From assembly GCA_024402475.1 (NCBI GenBank), contig JAKSTQ010000002.1, forward strand, positions 1 to 64,000: a stretch of DNA of 64,000 bases, read 5' to 3'. The stretch comes from Treponema sp. (GTDB lineage Bacteria > Spirochaetota > Spirochaetia > Treponematales > Treponemataceae). Below, in pieces: positions 33,469-42,431 of the stretch. Position numbers and translations under genes: made by a program. The first letter of the stretch is position 1. Each line of letters begins with the position of its first letter. The notes beneath the pieces were generated by a model. It saw only the letters and a list, made by a program, of their open reading frames with translations. It was not told the DNA's origin and did no database searches.

Positions 33469-33497
33469 TAGAACAAATTCTTTCTATATGATATAAT
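33469..33497 (+). promoter_or_regulatory. Promoter of the FlhG/MinD-like gene, probably leaderless
   Basis: A perfect TATAAT (33492-33497) with extended TG motif ends 6 nt before the ATG at 33504; the -35 position (33469-33474, TAGAAC) is weak. No Shine-Dalgarno. Confidence 0.6.
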
Positions 33498-33503
33498 GAT
33501 AAA

Positions 33504-34649
33504 ATGCAAATTATTCCTGTTGCCAGCGGAAAAGGTGGTGTCGGAAAGAGCCTTTTATCCGCAAACTTAGCTATCGCACTCGGTCAGAGTGGAAAAAAAG
33601 TAGTATTAGCCGATCTCGATCTTGGTGCATCAAACCTTCACCTTGTTCTCGGACAGAGTTCTCCAAAATTCGGTCTTGGAACATGGCTTACAGGTAAAGG
33701 TGACATTTCAGAAATTATTACACCTACAGAATATGAAAACGTAGACTTTATCGCAGGTGACAGTGAAATCCCGGGACTTGCACAGCTTAAGGCTCCCCAG
33801 CGTTCAAGGCTTATAAAGGCATTTAAAGGTCTTGACTGCGACTATCTTATCATTGACCTCGGAGCCGGAACTCATCAGATTATTCTTGATCTGTTCCTTC
33901 TTTCTCCACAGGGAATCGTAGTTACAGCGCCAACTACAACTGCAGTTTTGAACGGATACCTCTTCCTTAAGAATGCCGTATTCCGCCTGATGCAGTCTTC
34001 ATTCAAACCAACAAGTACTGCAAGCAAATATCTTACAAAACTTAAACAGGATTCTTCAAACCTTCAGCGTCTTTACATTCCAAAAATGATAGAAGAAATC
34101 CGTTCAATTGATCCTGCAAGTGCTGCAAAGTTTGAAGAAAACATGAAGATCTTCAGACCACGCCTTATCATGAACATGATTGATGATCCTAAAGATGCAG
34201 ACCGTGCTCAGAAGATTCGCCGTTCCTGCGCTCAGTACCTTGGACTTGATATCGAACATCTTGGAATCATGTACCGTGACTCTTACGAAGACAAAGCACT
34301 TCAGTCACGACTTCCGATTCTGATTTACAAACCGCAGTCAGTTCTGTCACAGGCAATTTACCGTATTGCAGAAAAAGTCCTCGCATCAGAAGCAGTGAAT
34401 TTTGGTGATGACTTTTCTCCTTCCGGTGATACAGCCGCAACCTTTGAACAGGCCGCAGAAGAAGCTGCAGAAGATCTTGAAGCAAAGATGGCCGGTATCG
34501 AAGACCTGCTTGGATGCGGTGCTTTGTCTACAGGTGAACTTGTTGAAACAATCAAGACATTAAATTATGAACTTACACAGGTTCGTAAAGAAAATAACCT
34601 TCTTAAATCTAAACTTGTCCGCGCGGCACAGCAGGGCTTTAAGATTTAA
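33504..34649 (+). CDS. MinD/ParA-family ATPase (FlhG-like)
   Basis: A 381-residue deviant-Walker ATPase: SGKGGVGKS at residue 8-16, DLDLGASNLHL (Walker A') and DYLIIDLGAGTHQIILDLFL. It belongs to the MinD/FlhG class that sits on membranes or on FlhF and controls placement of division or flagella. The middle is longer than usual and the C-terminus (about 310-381) is helical and acidic/basic (EEAAEDLEAKMAGIEDLLG). It is not next to flhF, so whether it is FlhG, MinD or a chromosome-positioning ATPase is undecided. Leaderless promoter likely. Confidence 0.9.
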   Translation: MQIIPVASGKGGVGKSLLSANLAIALGQSGKKVVLADLDLGASNLHLVLGQSSPKFGLGTWLTGKGDISEIITPTEYENVDFIAGDSEIPGLAQLKAPQRSRLIKAFKGLDCDYLIIDLGAGTHQIILDLFLLSPQGIVVTAPTTTAVLNGYLFLKNAVFRLMQSSFKPTSTASKYLTKLKQDSSNLQRLYIPKMIEEIRSIDPASAAKFEENMKIFRPRLIMNMIDDPKDADRAQKIRRSCAQYLGLDIEHLGIMYRDSYEDKALQSRLPILIYKPQSVLSQAIYRIAEKVLASEAVNFGDDFSPSGDTAATFEQAAEEAAEDLEAKMAGIEDLLGCGALSTGELVETIKTLNYELTQVRKENNLLKSKLVRAAQQGFKI

Positions 34650-34668
34650 GGAAACTGGAAAGTAAAAA

Positions 34669-35649
34669 ATGAATTCACTTCTTTATATCAATTATCCTTC
34701 ATGGATTCATCCAGAGATTTTCCCCGGCGTACCATTCCTTCAGCTTTTCAGATGGTATGGACTAATGTATGTATTTGCATTTGGCTTTGCGTACATGATT
34801 CTGCGCCGCGAACTTAAAGAAGGCGTGCTTGATGCAAACGGCAAAAAAGCAACAGAAGATGATATCGTAGGATTTATTGCAACAGGAATTGTTTTTCTTT
34901 TGCTTGGAGCGCGTATTTTTGCGACTCTGGTTTATGATACAACAGGAAAATATCTTAAGGCACCATGGCTTATATTCTGGCCTTTTGATGAAAACATGAA
35001 TTTTACGGGGCTTGCAGGAATGAGCTATCACGGCGGATTTATCGGCGGCCTTATTGGAATGATTGTCTGGACCAGAAAAAACAAGCGCAATACCATGCAG
35101 TGGATTGATGCCATGTGTGTTGCAATTCCATGCGGATATACATTTGGCCGTCTGGGAAATTTCCTGAACGGTGAACTTTTCGGAAGAATTACAACAATGC
35201 CATGGGGAATGGTTTTTCCGGATGCACAGCAGTTCAGTATTGTAAAACCATGGGTAACAGATTTTGCAAATGCCTGCGGTATGGAAATTCCTGCGTCGGG
35301 ACTTGTTAATCTTCCTCGTCATCCAAGCCAGCTGTACGAAGCTTTCTTTGAAGGAATTTTCCTTTTTGTAATTCTCTGGCTTGTACACAAGAAAAAGCCG
35401 TTCCATGGATTTATAAGTGCACTTTACACAGCCGGTTATGGACTGGTTCGTTTTGTAATAGAATATTTCAGAATGCCTGATGCAGATCTTGGTTACAGAC
35501 TTGGACCTGATAAAGGTACACAGGGAGAAATCTGGCGTAATACTTCGCTGTTAAATCTTTCTACCGGACAGCTTTTGTGTCTTGGAATGATTGCAGGCGG
35601 AATTGTACTTGGATTAATCTGCTGGAAATTAAGTAAGAACAAAAAATAG
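34669..35649 (+). CDS. lgt: Prolipoprotein diacylglyceryl transferase
   Basis: A 326-residue, seven-segment membrane protein with the Lgt motifs YHGGFIGGLIG, CGYTFGRLGNFLNGELFGR (signature) and RHPSQLYEAFFEG. It transfers diacylglycerol from phosphatidylglycerol to the lipobox Cys, the first lipoprotein-processing step; the window encodes several of its likely substrates (GH16, XylF-like, NamZ, the serine hydrolase). It follows the ATPase gene by 19 bp. Confidence 0.95.
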   Translation: MNSLLYINYPSWIHPEIFPGVPFLQLFRWYGLMYVFAFGFAYMILRRELKEGVLDANGKKATEDDIVGFIATGIVFLLLGARIFATLVYDTTGKYLKAPWLIFWPFDENMNFTGLAGMSYHGGFIGGLIGMIVWTRKNKRNTMQWIDAMCVAIPCGYTFGRLGNFLNGELFGRITTMPWGMVFPDAQQFSIVKPWVTDFANACGMEIPASGLVNLPRHPSQLYEAFFEGIFLFVILWLVHKKKPFHGFISALYTAGYGLVRFVIEYFRMPDADLGYRLGPDKGTQGEIWRNTSLLNLSTGQLLCLGMIAGGIVLGLICWKLSKNKK

Positions 35650-35728
35650 CTGTCATGGCGTGAAGGTCCGGATATCTAAAAACTGACAGATATTCCAGGG
35701 ATGAACGTTATGATATGGGAGAACAAAA

Positions 35729-36958
35729 ATGACATTATACGAAGAATTACAGTGGCGCGGACTTGTTAAAGATACAGCAGGTGAAGATATCGCAGATAAA
35801 ATCAACTCAGGAAACATTACTTTTTACTGGGGAACAGATCCAACAGCAGACAGCCTTCACCTTGGCCATTATTCATCACTTGTAACTGCAAAGCGTCTTG
35901 CAAATGCAGGTCACCATCCGATTCTTCTTGTAGGCGGATCGACAGGTCTTATTGGAGATCCACGCCCTACAGCAGAACGCGAAATCATGGCTAAAGAAAA
36001 GCTTCAGAAAAACATGGACGGAATTAAAGCCCAGGTTGATAAGCTCTTTGGCGGAAAAGCAGAAATCGTAAATAACTACGACTGGACAAAAGATTATTCT
36101 TACCTTGACTTCCTTCGTGACATCGGTAAGTACATCAACGTAAACTACATGCTTGCAAAAGACATCATTAACCGCCGTCTTGAAACAGGTATTACATACG
36201 CAGAATTTTCATACACACTTTTGCAGGGTTATGACTTCCTTCACCTGTTCCGCACAAAGAACTGTATCATGCAGGCAGAAGGTGCTGACCAGTGGGGAAA
36301 CATTACAACAGGTCTTGAACTTATCAAGAAGATTGAAGGCAAGGATGCTTATGGTTTTACAATGCCTCTTGTTCTTGATAAATATGGAAATAAATTCGGT
36401 AAGTCAGCAGGAAACGCATTGTGGCTTGACCTTAACAAAACTTCAAGCTACGAACTTTACCAGTACCTTATCAATGTTGATGATTCAATGGTAATCAGCT
36501 ACCTTAAGATTTTTACATTCCTTACAAAAGAACAGATTGAAGATCTTGAAAAACAGAATGCAGAACATCCTGAACTTAGAGAAGCACATAAAGCTCTTGC
36601 CCGTGAAATCATCACTGACCTTCATGGTGCAGCAGAATACGAAAAGGCAGTTGAAATCAGTAAGGCATTGTTCTCTGGTGATATTAAGGGACTTTCACTT
36701 AAAGATATCGAAGCTGGATTCCGTGATGTTCCTACTATCGAAATTTCCGGCGAAATGACACTTATGGATCTTATGGTAAACAATAAGGTTGTTCAGAGTA
36801 AACGCGAAGGAAGAGAATTCCTTACAGCAGGATCAATAACACTAAACGGTGACAAGGTTTCTGACGAAAATATGATGATAACTAAAGATATTGCCATTGA
36901 AGGTAAGGTTATCGTACTTCGTCGCGGTAAGAAAAAGAATTATATTGTAAAATTTTAG
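35729..36958 (+). CDS. tyrS: Tyrosyl-tRNA synthetase
   Basis: A 409-residue class-I synthetase with the HIGH-type motif DSLHLGHYSS (residues ~40), the GADQWGN tyrosine-binding region, the KMSKS-type KFGKSAGN and a C-terminal S4 RNA-binding domain (about 340-409). GGGAG lies 8 nt before the ATG. The 79 bp after lgt hold a CTGTCA/TGACAG inverted repeat, but no T-box (no specifier loop or GGTGG antiterminator) is visible. Confidence 0.97.
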   Translation: MTLYEELQWRGLVKDTAGEDIADKINSGNITFYWGTDPTADSLHLGHYSSLVTAKRLANAGHHPILLVGGSTGLIGDPRPTAEREIMAKEKLQKNMDGIKAQVDKLFGGKAEIVNNYDWTKDYSYLDFLRDIGKYINVNYMLAKDIINRRLETGITYAEFSYTLLQGYDFLHLFRTKNCIMQAEGADQWGNITTGLELIKKIEGKDAYGFTMPLVLDKYGNKFGKSAGNALWLDLNKTSSYELYQYLINVDDSMVISYLKIFTFLTKEQIEDLEKQNAEHPELREAHKALAREIITDLHGAAEYEKAVEISKALFSGDIKGLSLKDIEAGFRDVPTIEISGEMTLMDLMVNNKVVQSKREGREFLTAGSITLNGDKVSDENMMITKDIAIEGKVIVLRRGKKKNYIVKF

Positions 36959-36983
36959 TTTTTTACTGTAACTGTTTGTGAGT

Positions 36984-37013
36984 TTGACACTTTTTAAATA
37001 TAAGTGTTATAAT
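36984..37013 (+). promoter_or_regulatory. Promoter of the cell-shape operon
   Basis: TTGACA (36984-36989) and TATAAT (37008-37013), both perfect, with 18 nt between. It is the best consensus promoter in the window and gives a leader of about 28 nt before the GTG at 37048. Confidence 0.8.
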
Positions 37014-37047
37014 ATTAAGACTATCCCAAAAGAGGCTGGAGAAAAAA

Positions 37048-38061
37048 GTGTTTAATAAGAGTGGTTCGCGTAGAAAGAATGAAAAATCTTTTGCGAATTC
37101 TTCAGAGAATAAATTTTCCTATAAGATAAAAAACTTTTTCTCAAAATTTGTTCATATTTTTGACAATAAGCTCACAATTATGATCGTTCCTCATGAAAAG
37201 GGAAAGGTTGTAAACTTTCAGACAAACGTTCTTGCAATGGGGCTTGCAGTAATTATTATTGCAGGTATCCTGTTCTCGTTTATTTTCTTCAATAGAAATG
37301 CAGTTGTAAGCAGCATCGAAATTGACCGCCTGTTTGCAGAAAACCGTCAGACAATGGCGAGCCTTGATGAATTGCGTGATGAAAACAATAACCTTTTGCA
37401 GACAGCAAAAAGATTCCAGTCATCACTTTCTCAGTCACTTTCGCTTTTAGGTATCGAACAGGCTTCTACAGTTTCAAATAATAAACCTGGTAACAGCGAC
37501 CTTAATTCCCTGTTCAGTACAGAAGAACTTGCAGCAGGTTCACTTAAAGAAGCAGCAGATATCCGTCAGTTGACTTCTTATCTTGAAAGTGCAGTTCAGC
37601 CGATTGAACAGATCGGTAAAATGCTTGAAACACAGAACTCTCTGTTCAGTGATATTCCAAGTATCTGGCCGGTACGCAGTCCTCAGCTCCACGTTTCAAT
37701 GGCATTTGGTCCGATGATTCACCCGATTACAGGTCAGTGGTATGTTCATAAAGGAATCGATATGTCTACATGGCGTTCCGGTGACCCGATTTATGCAACA
37801 GCAAAAGGACAGGTTGTTAACGTAAACTATGACTCAGGTTATGGTATTAACGTAATCATCAAGCACAAACACGGTATTTATACCCGTTACGCACATATGA
37901 ATGCAGCTGATGTAGAAAACGGTGAATTCGTTTCTCAGTATCATCAGATTGGTATTATCGGTAACACTGGTGTTACTACTGGTCCTCACCTTCATTACGA
38001 AGTTCACATTGGTTCTGATGTTGTAGACCCTATAAAATATCTTAATATCAGGTACAGATAG
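37048..38061 (+). CDS. M23-family peptidoglycan endopeptidase
   Basis: A 337-residue protein with a cytoplasmic N-terminus, one membrane segment (about 60-85), a coiled coil (about 95-135) and a C-terminal LytM/M23 domain with the zinc ligands in HPITGQWYVHKGIDM and HLHYEVHIG. It should cut peptide cross-links in the periplasm. It starts with GTG, backed by GGAG 6 nt upstream. Bactofilin follows 3 bp later; M23 peptidases encoded beside bactofilin shape helical cells in Helicobacter (Csd1/CcmA) and other bacteria. Confidence 0.93.
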   Translation: MFNKSGSRRKNEKSFANSSENKFSYKIKNFFSKFVHIFDNKLTIMIVPHEKGKVVNFQTNVLAMGLAVIIIAGILFSFIFFNRNAVVSSIEIDRLFAENRQTMASLDELRDENNNLLQTAKRFQSSLSQSLSLLGIEQASTVSNNKPGNSDLNSLFSTEELAAGSLKEAADIRQLTSYLESAVQPIEQIGKMLETQNSLFSDIPSIWPVRSPQLHVSMAFGPMIHPITGQWYVHKGIDMSTWRSGDPIYATAKGQVVNVNYDSGYGINVIIKHKHGIYTRYAHMNAADVENGEFVSQYHQIGIIGNTGVTTGPHLHYEVHIGSDVVDPIKYLNIRYR

Positions 38062-38064
38062 TTC

Positions 38065-38475
38065 ATGGCTAATTTCGAAGATTTTTCTATCAAAACAATT
38101 GTAGCAGACGGTTCTGCATTCTCCGGAAATTTAAAAGTTACCGGTGGTCTTATGATTGACGGTGATATTGATGGAAATCTTGAAACAACAGGAAACATTC
38201 TTATTGGTGAAAAAGCCCGTATCCGCGGAAATGTTGTTGCTAAGAGTGCAATTGTAAGCGGAATTGTAATCGGTGATATTACCGCTCCTGATGGAATCAA
38301 ACTTAATTCAACTTCTACCGTAATCGGTGATATTTCTACACATAAACTTCAGATTGCAGATAAAGTGATTTTCCACGGACATTGTATATCTCTTCCTGAC
38401 GAAGAAAAATACCAGAAGGAAGTTGTTCTTCAGAATCAGTCTAAAGAAATCAGAAACAGGGCGTTCGGACGATGA
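38065..38475 (+). CDS. Bactofilin (polymer-forming cytoskeletal protein)
   Basis: A 136-residue bactofilin: the repeated IxGxIxGxxxxxGxxxIGxxAxIxGxV right-handed beta-helix runs from about residue 18 to 110, with short flexible ends. It polymerises at the inner membrane. Together with the M23 enzyme it is likely to help maintain the spirochaete coil. It overlaps the YaaR-like gene by 4 bp. Confidence 0.93.
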   Translation: MANFEDFSIKTIVADGSAFSGNLKVTGGLMIDGDIDGNLETTGNILIGEKARIRGNVVAKSAIVSGIVIGDITAPDGIKLNSTSTVIGDISTHKLQIADKVIFHGHCISLPDEEKYQKEVVLQNQSKEIRNRAFGR

Positions 38476-39014
38476 ACACTGTAGACCCTGCATCAGGATC
38501 TCTTTATCTTGCTCAAACTCACGCAGCACAGGCGCAGGTAGCAAAAGATGCCCGCAAACAGGATAATATCAAGGGTACAAAATCATTCGGGAGCCTGTTA
38601 AAGGCTCAGAACGAAAAACAGGCAGCTGATTTTCAGTCGCTGGACGGACTTCCTCCGGAACTGATGCAGATGTCCCAGGAAGAAGCAATAGTTCTTCTTA
38701 AGGATGAACTGGATGCAGCCGGGAATGATATTACAATTAATGCGACACCTTCTGCACTGGAACGATATAAGAAAGCAGTTACCAACTTTGTAAAATACAT
38801 CGAAAAAAATTATACGACAGAGCAGATTACTTATAAGGCAAAGGACCGTAGAACCGGAAAATGGGGAACAAGACAGCGCCTTCTGGTAGTGGCTATTAAT
38901 GAAAAGCTTGATAAGCTTGCAAATGATGTCATGTACAATCATCTTGATAAAATTAAGGCTCTTAAGAAAATTGGAGAGATTAACGGGCTTATTATAGACT
39001 TGCTTGCAGCATAG
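38472..39014 (+). CDS. YaaR-family (DUF327) protein
   Basis: A 180-residue helical protein of the YaaR/DUF327 family, recognised from the pattern ALERYKKAVTNFVKYIEKNY...RTGKWGTRQRLLVVAINEKLDKLANDVMYN. No biochemical role is known. In Bacillus yaaR neighbours genes of DNA metabolism and yaaT (ricT); here it directly precedes ricT, the same conserved pair. It overlaps the bactofilin gene by 4 bp. Confidence 0.87.
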   Translation: MNTVDPASGSLYLAQTHAAQAQVAKDARKQDNIKGTKSFGSLLKAQNEKQAADFQSLDGLPPELMQMSQEEAIVLLKDELDAAGNDITINATPSALERYKKAVTNFVKYIEKNYTTEQITYKAKDRRTGKWGTRQRLLVVAINEKLDKLANDVMYNHLDKIKALKKIGEINGLIIDLLAA

Positions 39015-39035
39015 GAATATAATTGGAATTACATT

Positions 39036-39956
39036 ATGAGTGATATTTTTGAAAACGATATAGATCAGGATAATGACCTTTCTGGACTCGAAGACAATGC
39101 CGGCGTTGATATCGGTGATACTTCGAATTATGTCTATAAGGAACCGCTTTACCGCCTTAAGCTGGAATATTCCTGCGAAGGCATTTATGCCAATGTCGAA
39201 AACGATGAGGAATTTGAAGCCGGCGATTATGTAATTGTTCCGACCCGTTATGGTAAGGATCTTGCAAAAGTTCTTGGTAAGGCAAAAACTCCGGTTGGAA
39301 TCAAGCCGGATGATGTAATTATCATTGACCGTAAAGCAACAGAAGATGACCTGAAACGGGCTGCAGAACTTAAAGAAAAAGAAATCGATGCTTTTAAGGT
39401 TTTTAAAGAAAAAGTAGCACTTCATAAACTTGATATGAAGCTTATTTCTACACATTTCCTGCTTGAAGAACAGAAAGCGCTTTTCTTCTTTAGTGCAGAT
39501 AACCGTGTAGACTTCCGTGAACTGGTTAAAGACCTTGTTTCTGTATTCAAAATGCGAATTGAACTGCGCCAGGTTGGGGTACGTGATGAATCCCGCATTA
39601 CAGGTGGACTTGGAGTTTGTGGACGACCATACTGCTGCCATGCCGTAAGTGATAAACTTCGCCCGGTATCAATCCGTATGGCTAAAGACCAGAACCTTTC
39701 GCTTAACTCAATGAAAATTTCAGGCCAGTGCGGCAGACTTTTGTGCTGTTTGAGCTATGAATTCGACTATTATGCAGAAGCCCGCAAGAATCTTCCAACA
39801 GAAGGCGTTCATATTTTCTATGACGGAACAAACTTCCGCATTACAGAAATCAATGCCCTTACAATGATGATTAAAATGAGTGGAGAAGACGGCCGTCTGA
39901 TAGAAGTTAATGCAAAGAGATTTGTAAAAGAAGGAAACAGATGGAAAATTAACTGA
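39036..39956 (+). CDS. ricT: RicT/YaaT-family PSP1-domain protein
   Basis: A 306-residue protein of the PSP1-C (RicT) type. The diagnostic cysteines are seen in GGLGVCGRPYCCHAVSD and SGQCGRLLCCLSYEFDYY. In Bacillus RicT works with RicA and RicF, bound to [4Fe-4S] clusters, in RNase Y-dependent mRNA maturation. N-terminal acidic tail (~30 residues) is extra. The partners are not in the window. The operon ends in a terminator. Confidence 0.92.
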   Translation: MSDIFENDIDQDNDLSGLEDNAGVDIGDTSNYVYKEPLYRLKLEYSCEGIYANVENDEEFEAGDYVIVPTRYGKDLAKVLGKAKTPVGIKPDDVIIIDRKATEDDLKRAAELKEKEIDAFKVFKEKVALHKLDMKLISTHFLLEEQKALFFFSADNRVDFRELVKDLVSVFKMRIELRQVGVRDESRITGGLGVCGRPYCCHAVSDKLRPVSIRMAKDQNLSLNSMKISGQCGRLLCCLSYEFDYYAEARKNLPTEGVHIFYDGTNFRITEINALTMMIKMSGEDGRLIEVNAKRFVKEGNRWKIN

Positions 39957-39994
39957 TAGTTTGTATTATCAATAAACATTTCCGGTTTAAATAC

Positions 39995-40047
39995 AAAAAG
40001 GCTGTACATTATGAAGTGATTATTCACAACATAACGGACAGCCTTTT
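39995..40047. terminator. Bidirectional terminator after ricT
   Basis: AAAAAGGCTGT (39995-40005) pairs with ACAGCCTTTT (40038-40047), with further pairing in the loop (TTATG/CATAA). Flanked by A- and T-runs, it serves both convergent genes. Confidence 0.9.
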
Positions 40048-40075
40048 ATATTTTCAATTAGTTGGGCCAGTTTTA

Positions 40076-40393
40076 TTATTCGGCAAAAGTTACAACCACA
40101 GAGTTTTCTGCGTTTGAATATGGTGCCGGAATGTATTTGTCAGCGTGCCAGTCGTTTTCCCATTTGTGTCCGTCAAGAAGGTAACGGAACTGGTATTCGC
40201 GTCCAGCTTCCAGTGAAAGTTTAACGGAGAATGAACCGTCTTTTGCTTTTTTGAGTGGAGTTTCAGTTGCGCTCCAGCAGTTAAAGTCACCTGCAAGGTT
40301 AATTGTTTTTGAATCGCCTGCAGCTTCTTTAGAAACTGTAAAAGTTACTGTGCACTTTTTTTTGTCTTTAGAAAAAGTTTTTGCTAATGCCAT
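40076..40393 (-). CDS. Stand-alone CBM48 (glycogen-binding) domain protein
   Basis: A 105-residue protein that is one CBM48/isoamylase-N-type domain: INLAGDFNCWSATETPLKKAKDGSF and YQFRYLLDGHKWENDW contain the sugar-stacking tryptophans. Such domains bind alpha-glucans; stand-alone copies occur in many bacteria, perhaps as glycogen regulators. No signal peptide, so it is cytoplasmic. It is divergent from metK. Confidence 0.88.
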   Translation of the reverse strand: MALAKTFSKDKKKCTVTFTVSKEAAGDSKTINLAGDFNCWSATETPLKKAKDGSFSVKLSLEAGREYQFRYLLDGHKWENDWHADKYIPAPYSNAENSVVVTFAE

Positions 40394-40592
40394 AATGTTG
40401 TCCTTTATTAATTGGATGAACTGATTAGTAATTGTTTTAATAACAGCAAAGTGTTATAGTAAGTTTACAATAAATGGGTATTTGGCTCAATAGGTTTGAG
40501 TTATTGGAGACCTTGCGTGCCCGTGCCCAAAATTAAATTTTATAGTGATTCTACAGTCACTAACGGAAATTATCGTTTCCAAAGGAGCTCGT
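40394..40592. promoter_or_regulatory. metK upstream region with a structured leader
   Basis: The 199 bp hold a TATAGT (40455-40460) that could start a leader of about 125 nt. In it are a CTCAA/TTGAG hairpin (40486-40500) and a GGAAA/TTTCC hairpin (about 40565-40580) right before the Shine-Dalgarno AAAGGAG (40581-40587). A SAM-responsive element would be natural for metK, but I do not recognise any known SAM riboswitch class. Confidence 0.4.
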
Positions 40593-41768
40593 ATGAGTAA
40601 CGAAAACTTTTTGTTCACTTCAGAATCTGTAAGTGAAGGACACCCAGATAAGGTGTGTGATCAAATTTCGGATGCAGTTCTTGATGCTTGTCTGGCAAAA
40701 GATCCTGACAGTCATGTAGCCTGTGAATGTTTTACATCAACAGGATTTGTACTTGTCGGTGGGGAAATCACAACAAAGTTCAAGGAACTGGATGTTCAAA
40801 CTATTGCGAGAGATGTTGTTCAGCGAATCGGTTATACAGACGCCGATTATGGACTTGACTATAAGTCTATGGCTGTTTTTAACGCAATTCATACTCAGTC
40901 ACCGGACATCAACCAGGGTGTTGTAGGTAAGGGACTTAAGAAATTCAAGGGACAGCAGGGAGCAGGAGACCAGGGAATGATGTTTGGTTTTGCCTGCAAC
41001 GAAACTCCTGAACTGATGCCGGCACCGGTAATGTACAGCCACAAAATCCTTTTGAATGCCGCAGAACAGAGAAAAAGCGGAAAAATCAACTGGATGAGAC
41101 CGGATGCAAAAAGCCAGGTAACAATTGAATATAAAGACAATAAACCTTTCAGAATTGATACTGTAGTTGTTTCTCATCAGCATAATCCAGATGTTAAATA
41201 CGAACAGATTGAATCAGATATTATCGAAAAGGTAATTAAACCGGTACTTGAACCAACAGGACTTCTTGATAAAAAGACAAAATACTTTATTAATCCTACA
41301 GGACAGTTCATTGTAGGCGGACCACACGGAGATTCAGGTCTTACAGGACGCAAAATCATCGTAGATACTTATGGTGGTATGGGACGCCATGGAGGAGGAG
41401 CTTTCTCTGGAAAGGACCCTTCAAAGGTAGACCGTTCTGCAGCATATATGGCACGCTACATTGCAAAGAATATTGTAGCAGCTGATCTTGCGGACAGAGC
41501 AGAAGTTCAGCTTGCATATGCAATTGGTGTACCATTCCCGGTTTCAATTATGGTAGATACATTCGGAACAGGAAAAGTTAATCCGATTGTTCTGAACAAA
41601 GCCGTAGAAGAAGTATTTGACTGCACACCGGCAGGAATCATCAAGACATTGAAGCTTAAGAAACCTGTTTATTCACCAACAGCAGCTTACGGTCATTTTG
41701 GTCGTGAAGAATTTGCATGGGAAAAAACAGACAAAGTTAAGGCTTTGCTTAAGGCTGTAACAAAATAA
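40593..41768 (+). CDS. metK: S-adenosylmethionine synthetase
   Basis: A 391-residue MetK with the signatures [13 protein letters not shown] at the start, [31 protein letters not shown] and [16 protein letters not shown]. It joins methionine and ATP to give S-adenosylmethionine. I start it at 40593, where AAAGGAG is 5 nt upstream and the protein begins [11 protein letters not shown]; an upstream in-frame extension is untenable because the hairpin leader would be translated. Confidence 0.97.
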   Translation: MSNENFLFTSESVSEGHPDKVCDQISDAVLDACLAKDPDSHVACECFTSTGFVLVGGEITTKFKELDVQTIARDVVQRIGYTDADYGLDYKSMAVFNAIHTQSPDINQGVVGKGLKKFKGQQGAGDQGMMFGFACNETPELMPAPVMYSHKILLNAAEQRKSGKINWMRPDAKSQVTIEYKDNKPFRIDTVVVSHQHNPDVKYEQIESDIIEKVIKPVLEPTGLLDKKTKYFINPTGQFIVGGPHGDSGLTGRKIIVDTYGGMGRHGGGAFSGKDPSKVDRSAAYMARYIAKNIVAADLADRAEVQLAYAIGVPFPVSIMVDTFGTGKVNPIVLNKAVEEVFDCTPAGIIKTLKLKKPVYSPTAAYGHFGREEFAWEKTDKVKALLKAVTK

Positions 41769-41789
41769 GGCAGACCTTAGAACAGCAGT

Positions 41790-42428
41790 ATGACACTTTT
41801 ATCGGAAAAAGAAATCGTTACGGTTTTTGAGCGCTTTAAGAAGGCAAATCCAGAACCAAAATCGGAACTTGAATATAAAGATCCGTATACGCTTCTGGTG
41901 GCAGTCGCTTTGAGTGCTCAGACAACCGATAAAAGTGTCAATAAAGCCACAAGAGAACTGTTCAAGGTGGCAGACACACCGGAAAAAATGATTGAATTGG
42001 GCGAAGAAAAACTTACTGAGTATATTCGCTCAATAGGTCTGTATAAAAACAAAGCAAAACATGTGATAGAAATGAGCCGGATGCTGGTGAATGAATTTAA
42101 TTCACAGGTACCACAGACCCGGCAGGAACTTGAAAGGCTTGCAGGGGTAGGACGAAAAACAGCCAACGTCGTCCTGAATGTAGTATTCAATAAACCTACA
42201 ATGCCGGTTGATACACATCTGCTTAGAATCAGTCCGAAAATCGGGCTTGCAGAAGGTTCAACGCCACTAGAAATCGAAAAAGAACTTGTCGAACGGATTC
42301 CACAGGAATATATGATGCATGCACATCACTGGCTGATTCTGCATGGAAGGTATGTCTGTACAGCAAAGAATCCAAAGTGCGGCGAGTGCATGATAAATGA
42401 TATTTGTAAACATAATACAGGGGAGTAA
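41790..42428 (+). CDS. nth: Endonuclease III
   Basis: A 212-residue base-excision glycosylase/AP lyase. The HhH motif LAGVGRKTANVVL carries the catalytic Lys region, with PVDTHLLRI after it, and the four Fe-S cysteines are in CTAKNPKCGECMINDIC (C-x6-C-x2-C-x5-C). It removes oxidised pyrimidines. It follows metK by 21 bp; no clear Shine-Dalgarno. Confidence 0.95.
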   Translation: MTLLSEKEIVTVFERFKKANPEPKSELEYKDPYTLLVAVALSAQTTDKSVNKATRELFKVADTPEKMIELGEEKLTEYIRSIGLYKNKAKHVIEMSRMLVNEFNSQVPQTRQELERLAGVGRKTANVVLNVVFNKPTMPVDTHLLRISPKIGLAEGSTPLEIEKELVERIPQEYMMHAHHWLILHGRYVCTAKNPKCGECMINDICKHNTGE

Positions 42429-42431
42429 AAT

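Noticed and set aside
35650..35728. T-box upstream of tyrS
   Set aside because: Too short and lacking the specifier loop and antiterminator motifs.
38598..39641. A 347-codon minus-strand frame opposite yaaR/ricT
   Set aside because: It is Phe/Asn/Ile/Cys-rich like an antisense shadow of AT-rich coding DNA, and the plus-strand genes are clear. Other long antisense frames (48511-49359, 49715-50380) are rejected for the same reason.
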